Shown piece after piece: positions 20,371 through 29,947 of a DNA stretch of 64,000 bases (the first letter of the stretch is position 1; each line of letters starts with the position of its first letter). The DNA comes from Halomonas lysinitropha. GTDB lineage: Bacteria > Pseudomonadota > Gammaproteobacteria > Pseudomonadales > Halomonadaceae. The notes under the pieces are model-generated. The model worked only from the letters and a program-made list of their open reading frames with translations. It did not search any database and had not been told where the DNA came from. The translations under genes and the position numbers were made by a program. The stretch is taken from NCBI RefSeq assembly GCF_902500215.1, contig NZ_CABVOU010000021.1, positions 1-64,000 on the forward strand. The letters run 5' to 3'.

Positions 20371-20398
20371 AGAAGGCCCCGCCTGGGCGGGGCCTTCT
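20371..20398 (-). terminator. Terminator-like hairpin between rpmA and obgE
   Basis: AGAAGGCCCCGC-CTGG-GCGGGGCCTTCT is a perfect 12-base-pair stem just downstream of rpmA. The T tract is short (TTCTTGT), so it may attenuate rather than stop transcription into obgE. Confidence 0.75.
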
Positions 20399-20417
20399 CG
20401 CTGCAAGCATCAGGGTC

Positions 20418-20675
20418 TCAGGCAGAGACGATACTGACGAACTTGCGGTTCTTCGGACCCTTGGTCTCGAACTTGACCACGCCCTCGTCCAGCGCGAACA
20501 GCGTGTGGTCCTTGCCGATCCCGACGCCGGTACCGGCGTGGAACTTGGTGCCACGCTGACGGACGATAATGTTGCCGGGATTGACGACCTGACCGCCAAA
20601 CAGCTTGACGCCGAGGCGTTTGGATTCGCTGTCGCGACCGTTACGGGTAGAGCCCGCTGCCTTCTTATGAGCCAT
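20418..20675 (-). CDS. rpmA: 50S ribosomal protein L27
   Basis: 85 residues, [20 protein letters not shown], full-length L27, with no N-terminal extension to be cleaved. The N-terminal arm reaches the peptidyl transferase centre. Downstream of rplU. Confidence 0.97.
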   Translation of the reverse strand: MAHKKAAGSTRNGRDSESKRLGVKLFGGQVVNPGNIIVRQRGTKFHAGTGVGIGKDHTLFALDEGVVKFETKGPKNRKFVSIVSA

Positions 20676-20731
20676 TGCAAAGTCCTCGCTCGTTCAGGGG
20701 ATATATCGAAAGCGTTCCGCTGCCGCGGCGC

Positions 20732-21043
20732 TTACGCGGAGATCCCGGTGATCTTGACTTCAGTGAACCACTGGCGGTGGCCCTGACGCTTCATGGAGTG
20801 CTTACGACGACGGAACTTGATGATGGTGATCTTGTCGCCACGGCCGTGGGAGACGACCTCGGCGGCCACCTTGGCACCGTCGACCAGCGGGGCGCCAACG
20901 GTGACGTCCTCGTCGTTACCCACCAGCAGGACCTCGTCAAACTCGATGGTGTCGCCGGTCGGTACTTCCAGCTTCTCGAGCTTGAGCGTCTGGCCTTCCT
21001 GAACGCGGTACTGCTTGCCACCGCTCTTGATAACTGCGTACAT
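20732..21043 (-). CDS. rplU: 50S ribosomal protein L21
   Basis: 103 residues from ATG at 21043 ([17 protein letters not shown]), ending [18 protein letters not shown]. Full length. The start is set by homology and a GGAGAG site upstream; the longer frame to 21508 runs antisense into ispB. Divergent from ispB. Confidence 0.97.
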   Translation of the reverse strand: MYAVIKSGGKQYRVQEGQTLKLEKLEVPTGDTIEFDEVLLVGNDEDVTVGAPLVDGAKVAAEVVSHGRGDKITIIKFRRRKHSMKRQGHRQWFTEVKITGISA

Positions 21044-21335
21044 GCTTTTCTCTCCAGGACTCATCGGGTGTTGGCTCTTCATCGACCTGCTGCGAGTGGC
21101 GCCCCTTCCGGCAGCCATCTGACAGGGAGCATGATGAGTGGGTCGCGGATTATAACCGTGAGGGAACGACCGTACAACCCGCGAAGCAGGCTCCGAGAGC
21201 GATACAGTCAACCCGGCCGAAGGCCCGGCAGCACCAGCTTGACGCCCCCATGGGGGGCCCATAGCATGACCGGCAACCCGAAGCCAGAAGGGGCGCCTCT
21301 TGCCCCGGCACCCATTACTCGTCGAAACCGCCTCC

Positions 21336-22343
21336 ATGCCAGCCAACGCCGCACCGCCCCAGTCATCCAGTCCCGCTCCCGCGTCGCTGCTCCATACCGT
21401 GGTCGCCGATGACTTCCTCGCCGTGAACCGCACCATCATGGCCCAGCTCGCCTCGCGCATCCCGCTGGTGGAAACCATCGGCCAGTACATCATCGAGAGC
21501 GGCGGCAAGCGGCTGCGCCCGCTGCTGGTGCTGCTGGCGGCACGCTCGCTGGACTACGCGGGCGACCGGCATATCACCCTGGCAACCCTGGTCGAGTTCA
21601 TGCATACCTCGACGCTGCTGCACGACGACGTGGTCGACGAGTCCCACCTGCGTCGCGGCAAGGCCACGGCCAACGATGCCTGGGGCAACGCCCCCTCGGT
21701 ACTGGTGGGGGACTTCCTCTATTCCCGCTCCTTCCAGATGATGGTGGAAGTGGGCTCCATGCGCATCATGGACGTGCTCTCGCGTGCCACCTGCACCATC
21801 GCCGAGGGCGAAGTGCAACAGCTCACCAACGTAGGCAATCCCGATACCGACGAGACAGCCTACTTCGAGACCATCCTGGGCAAGACCGCCATGCTCTTCG
21901 AGGCGGCCTCCCACAGCGGTGCCATCCTCGCCGATGCCAGCCCGGAGCAGGAAACGGCCCTGCAGCACTACGGCCGCTACCTGGGCCTGGCCTTCCAGCT
22001 GATCGACGACCTGCTCGACTACGAAGGCGACGCCGAAGCAATGGGCAAGAACGTCGGCGATGACCTGGCCGAGGGCAAGCCGACCCTGCCGCTGATCCAG
22101 GCCATGGCCGCCGGCTCTGCCGAGCAGCGAGGCCTGATCCGCCAGGCCATCCGCAAGGGCGGCCTCGACCACCTGGACGAAGTACTGGCCATCGTGCACG
22201 ACACCGGCGCACTGGACTACACCCGGGCTCGCGCAGAAGAGATGGCCGACAAGGCCTTGGCACAGCTCGACGCCCTGCCCGAAAGCCCCTTCCGCGACAG
22301 CATGGCCCAGCTCGCCCGCACGGCCGTCGACCGGCAGACCTGA
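21336..22343 (+). CDS. ispB: Octaprenyl-diphosphate synthase (polyprenyl synthetase)
   Basis: About 335 residues from ATG at 21336. The two Asp-rich motifs of trans-prenyltransferases are LLHDDVVD and [11 protein letters not shown], with GGKRLRP at the N-terminal side. It makes the ubiquinone side chain, most likely with eight or nine isoprene units. Divergent from rplU, as is usual in gammaproteobacteria. The start could be slightly different because several in-frame options exist. Confidence 0.94.
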   Translation: MPANAAPPQSSSPAPASLLHTVVADDFLAVNRTIMAQLASRIPLVETIGQYIIESGGKRLRPLLVLLAARSLDYAGDRHITLATLVEFMHTSTLLHDDVVDESHLRRGKATANDAWGNAPSVLVGDFLYSRSFQMMVEVGSMRIMDVLSRATCTIAEGEVQQLTNVGNPDTDETAYFETILGKTAMLFEAASHSGAILADASPEQETALQHYGRYLGLAFQLIDDLLDYEGDAEAMGKNVGDDLAEGKPTLPLIQAMAAGSAEQRGLIRQAIRKGGLDHLDEVLAIVHDTGALDYTRARAEEMADKALAQLDALPESPFRDSMAQLARTAVDRQT

Positions 22344-22434
22344 GCGGCGCAAAGCCGCCAAGAGACTTGCATGGCGGCAAGGCATGCGTATAATACGCCA
22401 CGTCGGTTGCCACGCGCCCGACACTAGAAAGATT

Positions 22435-22511
22435 CGGAGTATAGCTCAGCTTGGTAGAGCGCTGCCTTCGGGAGGCAGAGGTCGTAGGTTCGAATCCTGC
22501 TACTCCGACCA
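22435..22511 (+). tRNA. tRNA-Pro (anticodon CGG)
   Basis: A 77-base cloverleaf: acceptor CGGAGTA pairs with TACTCCG, D-arm AGCTCAGCTTGGTAGAGC, anticodon loop TTCGGGA giving CGG, T-arm GTAGGTTCGAATCCTGC, discriminator A and encoded CCA. It decodes CCG. A sequence change from core to patchy genes begins right after it, so it is a plausible integration site, but no duplicated 3' end was found in the window. Confidence 0.96.
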
Positions 22512-22522
22512 AAAAACATAGT

Positions 22523-22563
22523 AAAAACGGCCACTTAGCCCTTCGCGGCAGTGGCCGTTTTTC
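22523..22563 (+). terminator. Rho-independent terminator after tRNA-Pro
   Basis: AAAAACGGCCACT pairs perfectly with AGTGGCCGTTTTT around a 15-base loop, starting 11 bases past the tRNA. Confidence 0.92.
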
Positions 22564-23295
22564 GTTGTCAGCTCTCTAGGTTCCATGCAGGTTCCATGCG
22601 TAAAGAACTCCTGGGTCACCACAGATCGCAAGAGGCGGTTAACGGTTTCCATAAGTCAACGGGACATCCCCTGCACCCAGGGACGTGCCGCCTGCCACCG
22701 GGACGGAACGAACGGGCTCGCCTGAGATGAGTTGCTCTCCAGAAGGGCAGCGGACACAACCCGCTGCGCTTGCCACCGGGATACCCAGGTGGCGCGGGTA
22801 TGGCCCATCCTCCTGGACGGGTCATCGTCATCCGGCATGAAGGGAGAGCAGAAGCTATCGGCTAGCTATGCCAGCTTGTCTTCCAAAAACACTTACAGCA
22901 GCTTGCCCGCGGTGATCAGCACCTTGAAGCCGTCGGTCGCGAACACCTCAGAAGGACATTGACCCTTGAGCCCGGAGCTGACTTAGCAGCTAGCTGGTCT
23001 GGGCGACCTCACCCAGGATCACCTAGCCGGGCGGCAGGCTGCCGGCGAAGGCCCTATGGTATGAATGCCGTCGCTCCCTGCGCCTCGATGTAGCGGTGAC
23101 CTGCTTCAATGATCGACACGCTCCCATCATGCAAGATTCATCTTGTCAATAGTCAACGGCTACCTGAAACTGAGGTCAGGCAAAGGTCATGGGAAGACAG
23201 GCGCAGGTACCCAAGCGGGGGCGTCGTTGCCAAGGCATGAAGCCACAACAGGATCATCGTGGCTTCCCACGCTTAAACCTGAGTGAGTACATAAC
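22564..23295. other. Gene-free, probably decayed region after tRNA-Pro
   Basis: No convincing gene in about 730 bases. A direct repeat AGGTTCCATGC-AGGTTCCATGC sits at about 22579-22600. Short open frames around 22616-22838 show no recognisable protein. Near 22890-23060 the minus strand reads protein-like but is broken by stops (for instance EVFATDGFKVLITAGKLL, and AFAGSLPPG before a stop), which suggests a degraded gene. The promoter of the downstream secreted protein should lie near 23150-23290. Confidence 0.45.
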
Positions 23296-24009
23296 ATGCA
23301 AAAGCAATCTCTAATGGCTCTGCTCCTGGCGTTAGGGTTTATCCCGGTAGGGACGGCTATCGCCCAAGAGCCGCAAGATGAAGATAGTCAAGCCACAACC
23401 TCGCTCGAAAACGCCTTATCCAATCAGCCATCCGATGAAGCCCAGTTCGGCCTGATGACTGCCATCGATGCGGTCTCCGCGGGTGGTGTAGATGGTCAGG
23501 CCATCAGCCAGGCCAGAAGCAACTCAGGTGAGGAGGAGGACGACAACGACGACAACAGTGCTGACTCCGACGACAGTGCCACCGGTGACAGACAGGCCCT
23601 AACCTCTCTCAATAACGCCTTGGAAAATAAACCAGACGAAGCCAGCTTCGGCCTGACGACTGCCATCGATGCGGTCTCTAACGGTGGTGTGGATGGTCAG
23701 GCCGTCAGCCAGGCCAGAAACAACTCGGGTGATAACGACGGTAACGGCGACAATTCCAACAACCCCAATGACAATACCAACAGTGCTGGCGGTGGCGGTA
23801 ACGGCGGCGGTAACGGCGGTGGTACCGGTGGTGGTGCTGGCGGCGGTGCCGGTGGTGGTGCTGGCGGTGGTAACGGCGGTGGTGCCGGTGGTGGTGCTGG
23901 CGGCGGTGCCGGTGGTGGTGCTGGCGGCGGTAACGGTGGCGGTAACGGCGGCGGTAACGGCGGCGGTGGCGGTAACGGCGGAAATGGAAATGGCGGAGGT
24001 CGTCGCTAA
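23296..24009 (+). CDS. Secreted Gly-rich protein with a duplicated 42-residue module
   Basis: 237 residues, not recognised. Residues 1-23 form a signal peptide (LMALLLALGFIPVGTAIA|Q). Two copies of a module, residues 36-78 and 104-145, share FGL.TAIDAVS.GGVDGQA.SQAR.NSG. An Asp/Glu/Ser-rich linker separates them, and residues 165-237 are almost only Gly with Asn and Ala (GGGN/GGGA units). The underlying DNA is a microsatellite-like GGTGGT/GGCGGT tract that could change length by slippage. It probably goes to the periplasm or outside; the tail may be flexible or adhesive. No family or function can be named. Confidence 0.7.
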   Translation: MQKQSLMALLLALGFIPVGTAIAQEPQDEDSQATTSLENALSNQPSDEAQFGLMTAIDAVSAGGVDGQAISQARSNSGEEEDDNDDNSADSDDSATGDRQALTSLNNALENKPDEASFGLTTAIDAVSNGGVDGQAVSQARNNSGDNDGNGDNSNNPNDNTNSAGGGGNGGGNGGGTGGGAGGGAGGGAGGGNGGGAGGGAGGGAGGGAGGGNGGGNGGGNGGGGGNGGNGNGGGRR

Positions 24010-24065
24010 GCCATCGGCCCAGGCAGGGGTTAACCGGGCATGAATCCCTAAAATCCTCGGTTGCC

Positions 24066-24113
24066 TATGGCGGGCTCTGTCGCGAAAAACTGGTTCTGAC
24101 AGGAGCCCGCCAT
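24066..24113. repeat. Long inverted repeat after the Gly-rich gene
   Basis: TATGGCGGGCTC...TGTC pairs with GACAGGAGCCCGCCATA with a loop of about 17 bases. No T-run; it may protect or terminate the upstream mRNA. The sequence from 24114 to 24213 shows nothing further. Confidence 0.6.
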
Positions 24114-24213
24114 ACCAGACCCGAATCCCCACCCATCCGGAACCGCCTAGCTTACCGCGACCCCACCCACAGCGACGGAGGAGCACTGACCTATCGGGCT
24201 TTCCGAGCCGGCA

Positions 24214-24657
24214 TAGGACAGCCTGGCCCGGACCGTCTATGTCTTCCTCAAGACCAACCGACACCGCCCCGACCTGCCCCAGTATTCACCGAGTGCCGTG
24301 GTCGAACTGACGAAACCGACCGACGACAGCCGGGAGATCCTGCACGCTGTTGCCCAGGCCTTTGTTGCTATCTACGGCCCCCACTATCGGTTCATGAAGG
24401 CCGGCGTGATGCTGATCGACCTGATCGACGCCAACCGCCAGCAGCTGTCGCTGCTCGACACGGCCCAGACTGCAGCAGACCGGGAACGCGGCGAACGGCT
24501 GATGGCCACCCTGGACGAGCTCAACCGCCAAATGGGCCGCGGCACCGTCAAACTCGGCATGCCCACGCCCAACGCGGCCTGGCACCTGCGCTGCGCCAAT
24601 CGTTCGCCGAGGTGGACGACTCGCTGGGAGGACCTGCCGCGAATTACGGTTCGTTAA
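24214..24657 (+). pseudogene. umuC: umuC 3' fragment (DNA polymerase V catalytic subunit, C-terminal part)
   Basis: The plus frame reads DSLARTVYVFLKTNRHRPDLP through AVAQAFVAIYGPHYRFMKAGVML and ends MGRGTVKLG ... WHLRCANRSPRWTTRWEDLP, the little-finger and C-terminal region of UmuC-type translesion polymerases. Only about 145 of 420 residues remain. Upstream the frame meets TAG and TGA stops, and no catalytic palm or umuD is present. A GTG at 24298 could start an open frame, but the product would lack the polymerase core. Confidence 0.82.
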
Positions 24658-25306
24658 TCGGCTCAATCAGGTCGACGTCGTCCTCCATGGGCTTGTTGAC
24701 CCGCTGGCTGACCGGCCAGTGGGTGATCAGCGCGGCATTCAGGTGATGCACCATTCGGCGGATCGTCTCGCGATCCGTCAGGTCGGGATCGAGCCAGGGC
24801 TCCAGGCTCTCGGCATCCAGCGCCAGCGGCATGCGCGGGTGGATCTCCTTGGCGACGCCGCGGGCCGGCTCGGTGAGGATCGCGCAGCCGGGCTTACCGT
24901 CGGGGCGCTCCGTCCAGATCCCGGCAAACCACAGCGGCTCACGATCGGTACGTGTCAGGTAGTGGGGCTGCTTGCGGCCCTCGAGTCGCACCCACTCAAA
25001 CCACCCATCCGCCGGCACCAGGCAACGGTGGTGGGCAAAGGCACCCTTAAAGTAGTTGGAGGTGGCGACCTTCTCGACGGTGGCGTTGATGGGCTGTGGG
25101 GCCTTGTCGTCGGCCCAGTGGGGGCGATAGCCCCACCACAGCTCGTCCAGGGTCAACTGGCTGTCGGGGTCAGGCCGGAGAACAGCAGTGATCCAGGTGC
25201 CCGGTGCGACGTTGTAGCGAGGCGCCAGCGGAGGCTCGGCCAGCGGCAGCTTCAGGGAAGCCGAGAGGCTGCGAACATCAAGGTAGAGGACGAAGCGGCC
25301 ACACAT
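24644..25306 (-). CDS. SOS response-associated peptidase family protein (YedK/HMCES, SRAP)
   Basis: 220 residues starting MCGRFVLY; Cys2, exposed after Met removal, is the catalytic residue that makes a stable thiazolidine crosslink with abasic sites in single-stranded DNA. Other SRAP residues are seen in RYNVAPGT, NATVEKVATSNYFKGAF, RCLVPADGWFEW and IHPRMPLAL. It shields abasic sites at replication forks. Its 3' end overlaps the umuC fragment by 14 bases, convergently; the genomic pairing of SRAP and translesion polymerase genes is a known theme. Confidence 0.92.
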   Translation of the reverse strand: MCGRFVLYLDVRSLSASLKLPLAEPPLAPRYNVAPGTWITAVLRPDPDSQLTLDELWWGYRPHWADDKAPQPINATVEKVATSNYFKGAFAHHRCLVPADGWFEWVRLEGRKQPHYLTRTDREPLWFAGIWTERPDGKPGCAILTEPARGVAKEIHPRMPLALDAESLEPWLDPDLTDRETIRRMVHHLNAALITHWPVSQRVNKPMEDDVDLIEPINEP

Positions 25307-25838
25307 GATGGATACCGGGGCTGGGGATTGAGGTCATGATAACGGAACTCCTACTGGTGTGAGACTCAGCGCCCGACACCGTCAGGTAGTAAAGGTATCG
25401 TCAATCGGCTTACATCAATGGTCGCTGATCGCTTACAGCCACATCGAGATACTGCTACACGGTTGAGCCGGGGTGTCGCCGGCAGTATTCGGCCTCGGTC
25501 ATCCGGAATCTCGTGGCAGCCTATAACGACGAGCAAAGAATTTTCCTCGATCAAGGAGCCTGCAAAAATTTGGTTCAACTATAGGGGCCCTACCTGAGCG
25601 AGAAAGGCGTCTGATATAGTCAATCCAGCACCATGAGATCTTCCCTACCACGATGCCCTCCGTGTTTGGCGCCTAGGTTCAATTTCACTTCTGGGCCGAC
25701 GCGAGGACGGTACAAACGACCCGTCAGGCACACGCCTGTCAAATTCGCCGCTTGAAGACACGCGCCACTTTCGGCCACTCAGGCCGGTACCCCCATGGCC
25801 GGCTTATCCGGCCTAGCCACCAAGGACGGACTACCACC
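25307..25838. other. Intergenic region between SRAP and the GGDEF-EAL gene
   Basis: About 530 bases with lower coding potential and mixed base composition. I see no LexA-type CTGT-N8-ACAG box ahead of the SRAP gene and no RNA gene. The last 12 bases before the next ATG hold AAGGACGGA, its ribosome site. Confidence 0.4.
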
Positions 25839-28800
25839 ATGACACAGCGTCCGTTGGCGACGTATCTGACCGGCCTGATCTTGCTCTGCGTCTTGCCCTT
25901 GGGGTTGCTGTCCTTCTGGCTGGCCTTCGACAGTGTCCGCGATCGCGGGCATGAGATGCGCCAGGAAGCGCAGCAGCTTGTCCACAACGCCCGTGGTGCG
26001 ATCGATCACTATCTGGATGCGCGCATTCGGGCACTCTCGATGCTGGCTGCCTCTCCGCTGGCGGATGCGCCCGAGCAATGGCCGCAGCTGTATGACGAGG
26101 CGCAAGGGTTTCGCGAGAGCTTCGGGAGCCACGTGGTATTTTCCGACGTGGGTGATCCGATGCAGATGCGCTTCAATACCCGAGTGCCCTATGGCACCAA
26201 GCTCCCGCCGCTTCCCCGTCCCGACGGCAAGGCCGCTGCCCCCCAGGCACTGGCGACGGGGCAAGCCGCCGTGGGTGATAGCTTCATGGGGCCCGTGGCC
26301 AACGAGATGCTGGTGGCCATCGTCGTGCCGGGCTTGCGTGACGGGGAAGTCACTCACCTGATGCTCAGCCCCTTGGCCGTCACCCAGTTGCAGCAGCGAC
26401 TCGATACCCTGGCCTTGCCCGAGGCATGGTCACTGACCCTGACCGACAGCCAAGGGGGGCGTCTCGCCTATCGAGGCGGGACCAACGGTGACAACGTGGA
26501 CCAGGAGGCGGCCGAAACTTTCCGCGGCGCCTCTGAGCGCTCCCCCTGGGAGGTCAGGTTGTCGATTCCTGAATCGGCCCTCAATGCCCCGCAACAGATG
26601 CTCGCCATCAGCCTGGCGCTGTTGATCATCACGGCCATTCTGGGCGGTGTATTCGGTGGCACCGTTGCCGCACGCCGCCTGGGTCGCCAGATGGCCGCCT
26701 TGGCGGAGCCTGACGCCTCAGCCCCCGCTTCGACCATACGAGAAATCGCCGATGTTAGGCGGCAACTCCAAGACAATGCCTCGCATCTGCGTAGCAGTGA
26801 GGCTCGCCACCGGGAGCTGTTCGAGGCCAACCCCCATCCGATGTGGGTCTACAGCCTAGAGACGCTCTCCTTCCTGGCGGTCAACGACGCCGCGATTCGT
26901 CAATACGGCTATAGCCGTTCGGAGTTCATGCGGATGACCATCAAGGACATCCGCCCATCCGAGGATATTCCCCGCCTGCTCGCCAACGTCGGACAGGTGG
27001 CCAGCAGTGCACAGCCGTTGGACCATGCGGGGGCCTGGCGGCACGTCACGCGCGACGGTCGAGACATCGACGTCGAGATCCATTCTCACAGCCTCCAGTA
27101 CAATGGCGAGCCCGCCGAATTGGTGCTGGCGCATGACATCACTGATCGGCTTCGCGCCGAGGCGGCCTTGCGCAACAGTGAGGCCGAGTTCCGTACCCTG
27201 ATCGAATCCATGCCCCAGATCGTCTGGGTCACCCGGCCCGACGGTTGGCACCTGCAATACAACCAGCACTGGTTCGACTTTACCGGGCTGACGCTGGAGG
27301 AAAGCCTCGGCCACGGCTGGAATCCGGCGTTCCACCCGGACGATCGACAGCGCGCCGCCGAACGGTGGCAGGCCGCCACCGCCACGGGGACCCCCTACGA
27401 GATCGAGTATCGACTGCGCCGCGCCGATGGCGCCTATCGCTGGATGCTCGGTCGTGCCCTGCCCTTGCGTGACAGCAGCGGCCAGATCGTCAAGTGGTTC
27501 GGCACCTGTACCGACATCCACGAGCTCAAGCGCACCGCGGAGCGCCTCACCGAGGCCCAGCGCATTGGCCGAATGGGCGACTGGGAGTACGACCTCGCGA
27601 CCCAAGCCATCATCTGGTCCTCGCAGGTCTACGAGATCCTTGGTCGAGATCCGGCACTGGGGCCGCCGCAAGGACTGGAGGAGAACGAAGCGCTCTTCGC
27701 CCCGTCGAGCCGCCCACTACTTGTCGCCAAGGTCGAACAAGCCATTTCCAAAGGAGAGCTCCAAGAGTATGAACTAGTGGTCACCCACCCGGCCGGCAAG
27801 GAAGTGCAGGTGCGCGTCGTGGCGGTACCGAGCAAGGATTCGCTTGGCCGTGTTACTGGCCTATACGGCACGATCCAGGACATCAGCGAGGAAAAACGCG
27901 CCGAGCGTGCCTTGATGATTCGCGCCCATCAGCAGCGGTTGGTGGCCGAGTTCGGCCGCTCGGCACTCGCCTCGACGGACATTGAGGAGGTCTTCCGGGA
28001 GGCGGTCACCCTGATGGCCGACGGACTGGGCGTGGACTTTACCAAGGTTCTGCTCTGCGATGCATCGACCAATGCCTGCACCCTGGTAGCCGGTGTCGGC
28101 TGGGAAGCGGAGTGGATCGGTCGCAAGGTTTATCGCACTAGCTGGGCCTACTCCCAGACCGACCATGTCATGGATTCGCAGGAGCCGGTGATCATCGAGA
28201 ACTTTCATGACGAAACGCGCTTCTCGCCATCACCGCTGCTCATACGGCACGGCATCCTGAGCGGCATCAATGTGGTAATCAAAGGGGTCGAGGCACCACT
28301 AGGCAGCCTCGGCGCCTATGCCCGTGAGGCACACTCCTTTTCTTCCGATGACATCCGCTTTCTGGAGAGCCTCGCCAATACGTTGAGCACGGCGCTCGAG
28401 CGACGCCTCGCCGATGAGCGCCTCGCCCACATGGCCCACCACGATGCGCTGACCAATCTGCCCAATCGCTTCCTGCTCACCGACCGGCTCAGCGTGGCGT
28501 TGGCTGAGGCCCAGCGGCACGGTCAGCACCTGGCCCTGCTGTTCCTCGATGTGGACCGTTTCAAGAACGTCAATGACGTCTACGGCCATACCTTCGGCGA
28601 CCGCATTCTCCAGGAAATCGCCGAGCGGCTAAGAGGCGCAGTGCGGGCGATGGATACCGTCAGTCGCCAGGGCGGCGACGAATTCCTGGTGGTACTACCC
28701 GAACTGCACAATGACACGGAAGCCAAGCGTATCGCCGAGACGCTGCTGAGCACCTTCGCGCCTCCTTTCCAGGTCGAGAGTACCGAGGTAGTGCTCACGG

Positions 28801-29714
28801 CCAGCATCGGCATCGCCTGTTTCCCTGCCGATGGCCAGGAGGCCGAGACCCTGTTGCGTAATGCCGATGCCGCCATGTATATCGCCAAGGATCGAGGCCG
28901 CAACCGCTACCAATTCTATGCCGCGGACATGCATGCCAGGACCATGGAACACCTCATGCTGGAAGGTGACCTCCGCCGGGCGATCGAGAACCACCAGTTG
29001 CACCTGGAATACCAGCCCCAGATCGACTTGACGACCGGTGTCACCCTGGGACTCGAAGCCCTGGTCCGATGGCGACACCCCACCCACGGCCTGGTGTCCC
29101 CCGGCAAGTTCATCCCCATCGCCGAGGAGAGCGGCCAGATCATCCCGATCGGCACCTGGATCCTGGAAGAGGCTTGTCGCCAGCATGCCCGCTGGATCGA
29201 CGACGGACTGCCGGTCGGCACCATCGCAGTCAATGTCTCGGCGCACCAGTTCCAGCAGCCCGACTTCGTCGAGGTGGTGGAGTCTGTGTTGACGCGGACC
29301 GGCCTGGCCGCAGACCGCCTGGAACTGGAGGTCACGGAGAGCGTGGTCATGCAGGGCATGGAGGTGGTGCTGGACAAGCTCCGGCGCCTGAACGCGCTGG
29401 GGGTCAAGCTGGCCATCGATGATTTCGGCACCGGCTACTCGAGCCTGAGCTACCTGAAACAGTTTCCCCTCTACCGACTCAAGATCGACCAGTCGTTCAC
29501 CGCCGGCCTGCCGGATAATCGTGAGAGCCTGGCCATCACCCAGGCCATCATCCACATGGGACACAGCCTGGGCCTGGATGTCCTGGCAGAAGGGATCGAA
29601 ACCCAGGCCCAAGAGACCCAGCTACGACACATGGCATGCAACGCGGGACAGGGGTATCTCTATGCCAGGCCACTCCCCGCCGATGACATCGAGGCATTCT
29701 TGTCGGCCCGATAA
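25839..29714 (+). CDS. Membrane sensor PAS-GAF-GGDEF-EAL protein (cyclic di-GMP turnover)
   Basis: 1291 residues. Membrane helix (about 7-28), periplasmic sensor (about 30-255), second helix (about 258-280), three PAS domains (about 320-690; FEANPHPMWVYSL, IESMPQIVWVTRPDG, GRMGDWEYD), a GAF domain (about 690-850), GGDEF with intact RQGGDEFLVVL (about residue 945) and EAL with GLEALVRWRHP (about 1070) and DDFGTGYSSLSYLKQFP. Both cyclase and phosphodiesterase signatures look intact. ATG at 25839 is preferred because of AAGGACGGA upstream and the membrane helix at the start. It stands alone. Confidence 0.93.
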   Translation: MTQRPLATYLTGLILLCVLPLGLLSFWLAFDSVRDRGHEMRQEAQQLVHNARGAIDHYLDARIRALSMLAASPLADAPEQWPQLYDEAQGFRESFGSHVVFSDVGDPMQMRFNTRVPYGTKLPPLPRPDGKAAAPQALATGQAAVGDSFMGPVANEMLVAIVVPGLRDGEVTHLMLSPLAVTQLQQRLDTLALPEAWSLTLTDSQGGRLAYRGGTNGDNVDQEAAETFRGASERSPWEVRLSIPESALNAPQQMLAISLALLIITAILGGVFGGTVAARRLGRQMAALAEPDASAPASTIREIADVRRQLQDNASHLRSSEARHRELFEANPHPMWVYSLETLSFLAVNDAAIRQYGYSRSEFMRMTIKDIRPSEDIPRLLANVGQVASSAQPLDHAGAWRHVTRDGRDIDVEIHSHSLQYNGEPAELVLAHDITDRLRAEAALRNSEAEFRTLIESMPQIVWVTRPDGWHLQYNQHWFDFTGLTLEESLGHGWNPAFHPDDRQRAAERWQAATATGTPYEIEYRLRRADGAYRWMLGRALPLRDSSGQIVKWFGTCTDIHELKRTAERLTEAQRIGRMGDWEYDLATQAIIWSSQVYEILGRDPALGPPQGLEENEALFAPSSRPLLVAKVEQAISKGELQEYELVVTHPAGKEVQVRVVAVPSKDSLGRVTGLYGTIQDISEEKRAERALMIRAHQQRLVAEFGRSALASTDIEEVFREAVTLMADGLGVDFTKVLLCDASTNACTLVAGVGWEAEWIGRKVYRTSWAYSQTDHVMDSQEPVIIENFHDETRFSPSPLLIRHGILSGINVVIKGVEAPLGSLGAYAREAHSFSSDDIRFLESLANTLSTALERRLADERLAHMAHHDALTNLPNRFLLTDRLSVALAEAQRHGQHLALLFLDVDRFKNVNDVYGHTFGDRILQEIAERLRGAVRAMDTVSRQGGDEFLVVLPELHNDTEAKRIAETLLSTFAPPFQVESTEVVLTASIGIACFPADGQEAETLLRNADAAMYIAKDRGRNRYQFYAADMHARTMEHLMLEGDLRRAIENHQLHLEYQPQIDLTTGVTLGLEALVRWRHPTHGLVSPGKFIPIAEESGQIIPIGTWILEEACRQHARWIDDGLPVGTIAVNVSAHQFQQPDFVEVVESVLTRTGLAADRLELEVTESVVMQGMEVVLDKLRRLNALGVKLAIDDFGTGYSSLSYLKQFPLYRLKIDQSFTAGLPDNRESLAITQAIIHMGHSLGLDVLAEGIETQAQETQLRHMACNAGQGYLYARPLPADDIEAFLSAR

Positions 29715-29947
29715 CGCCGCGCTCAGCCAGGCCGAGCACTCCGTGCGTGGCTCTTGAAGCCTCCGGGTAGAGGCGACCACTCACCAGCACGGCCCTGTTC
29801 GCCCTGGCTGCTCTCTGCCTTACCCCACGCGCACCGCTGCCCCGCCAACCGGGCGTAGCCTTATGCTCCCATCTTTGGTGAGATAGGCACCAGTCACCAC
29901 TGGTCGCACGAGGCGGCCGGCTCATCGAACACAGGGAACCGCTGTAC
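29715..29947. other. Intergenic region at the left border of the defence island
   Basis: About 230 GC-rich bases with no gene. It should carry the hsdM promoter; no clear -35/-10 pair was picked. Confidence 0.35.

Noticed and set aside
22616..22838. Minus-strand ORFs after tRNA-Pro
   Set aside because: No family pattern, two overlapping frames compete, and the surroundings look decayed.
23669..24043. Alternative frame in the Gly-rich gene giving Val/Ala-rich protein
   Set aside because: Pure shadow of the GGTGGC repeat; the chosen frame has a signal peptide and duplicated module.
25307..25375. LexA operator ahead of the SRAP gene
   Set aside because: No CTGT-N8-ACAG match in the expected interval.
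25366..25578. 70-residue minus-strand ORF upstream of the SRAP gene
   Set aside because: No ribosome site or family similarity; probably chance.
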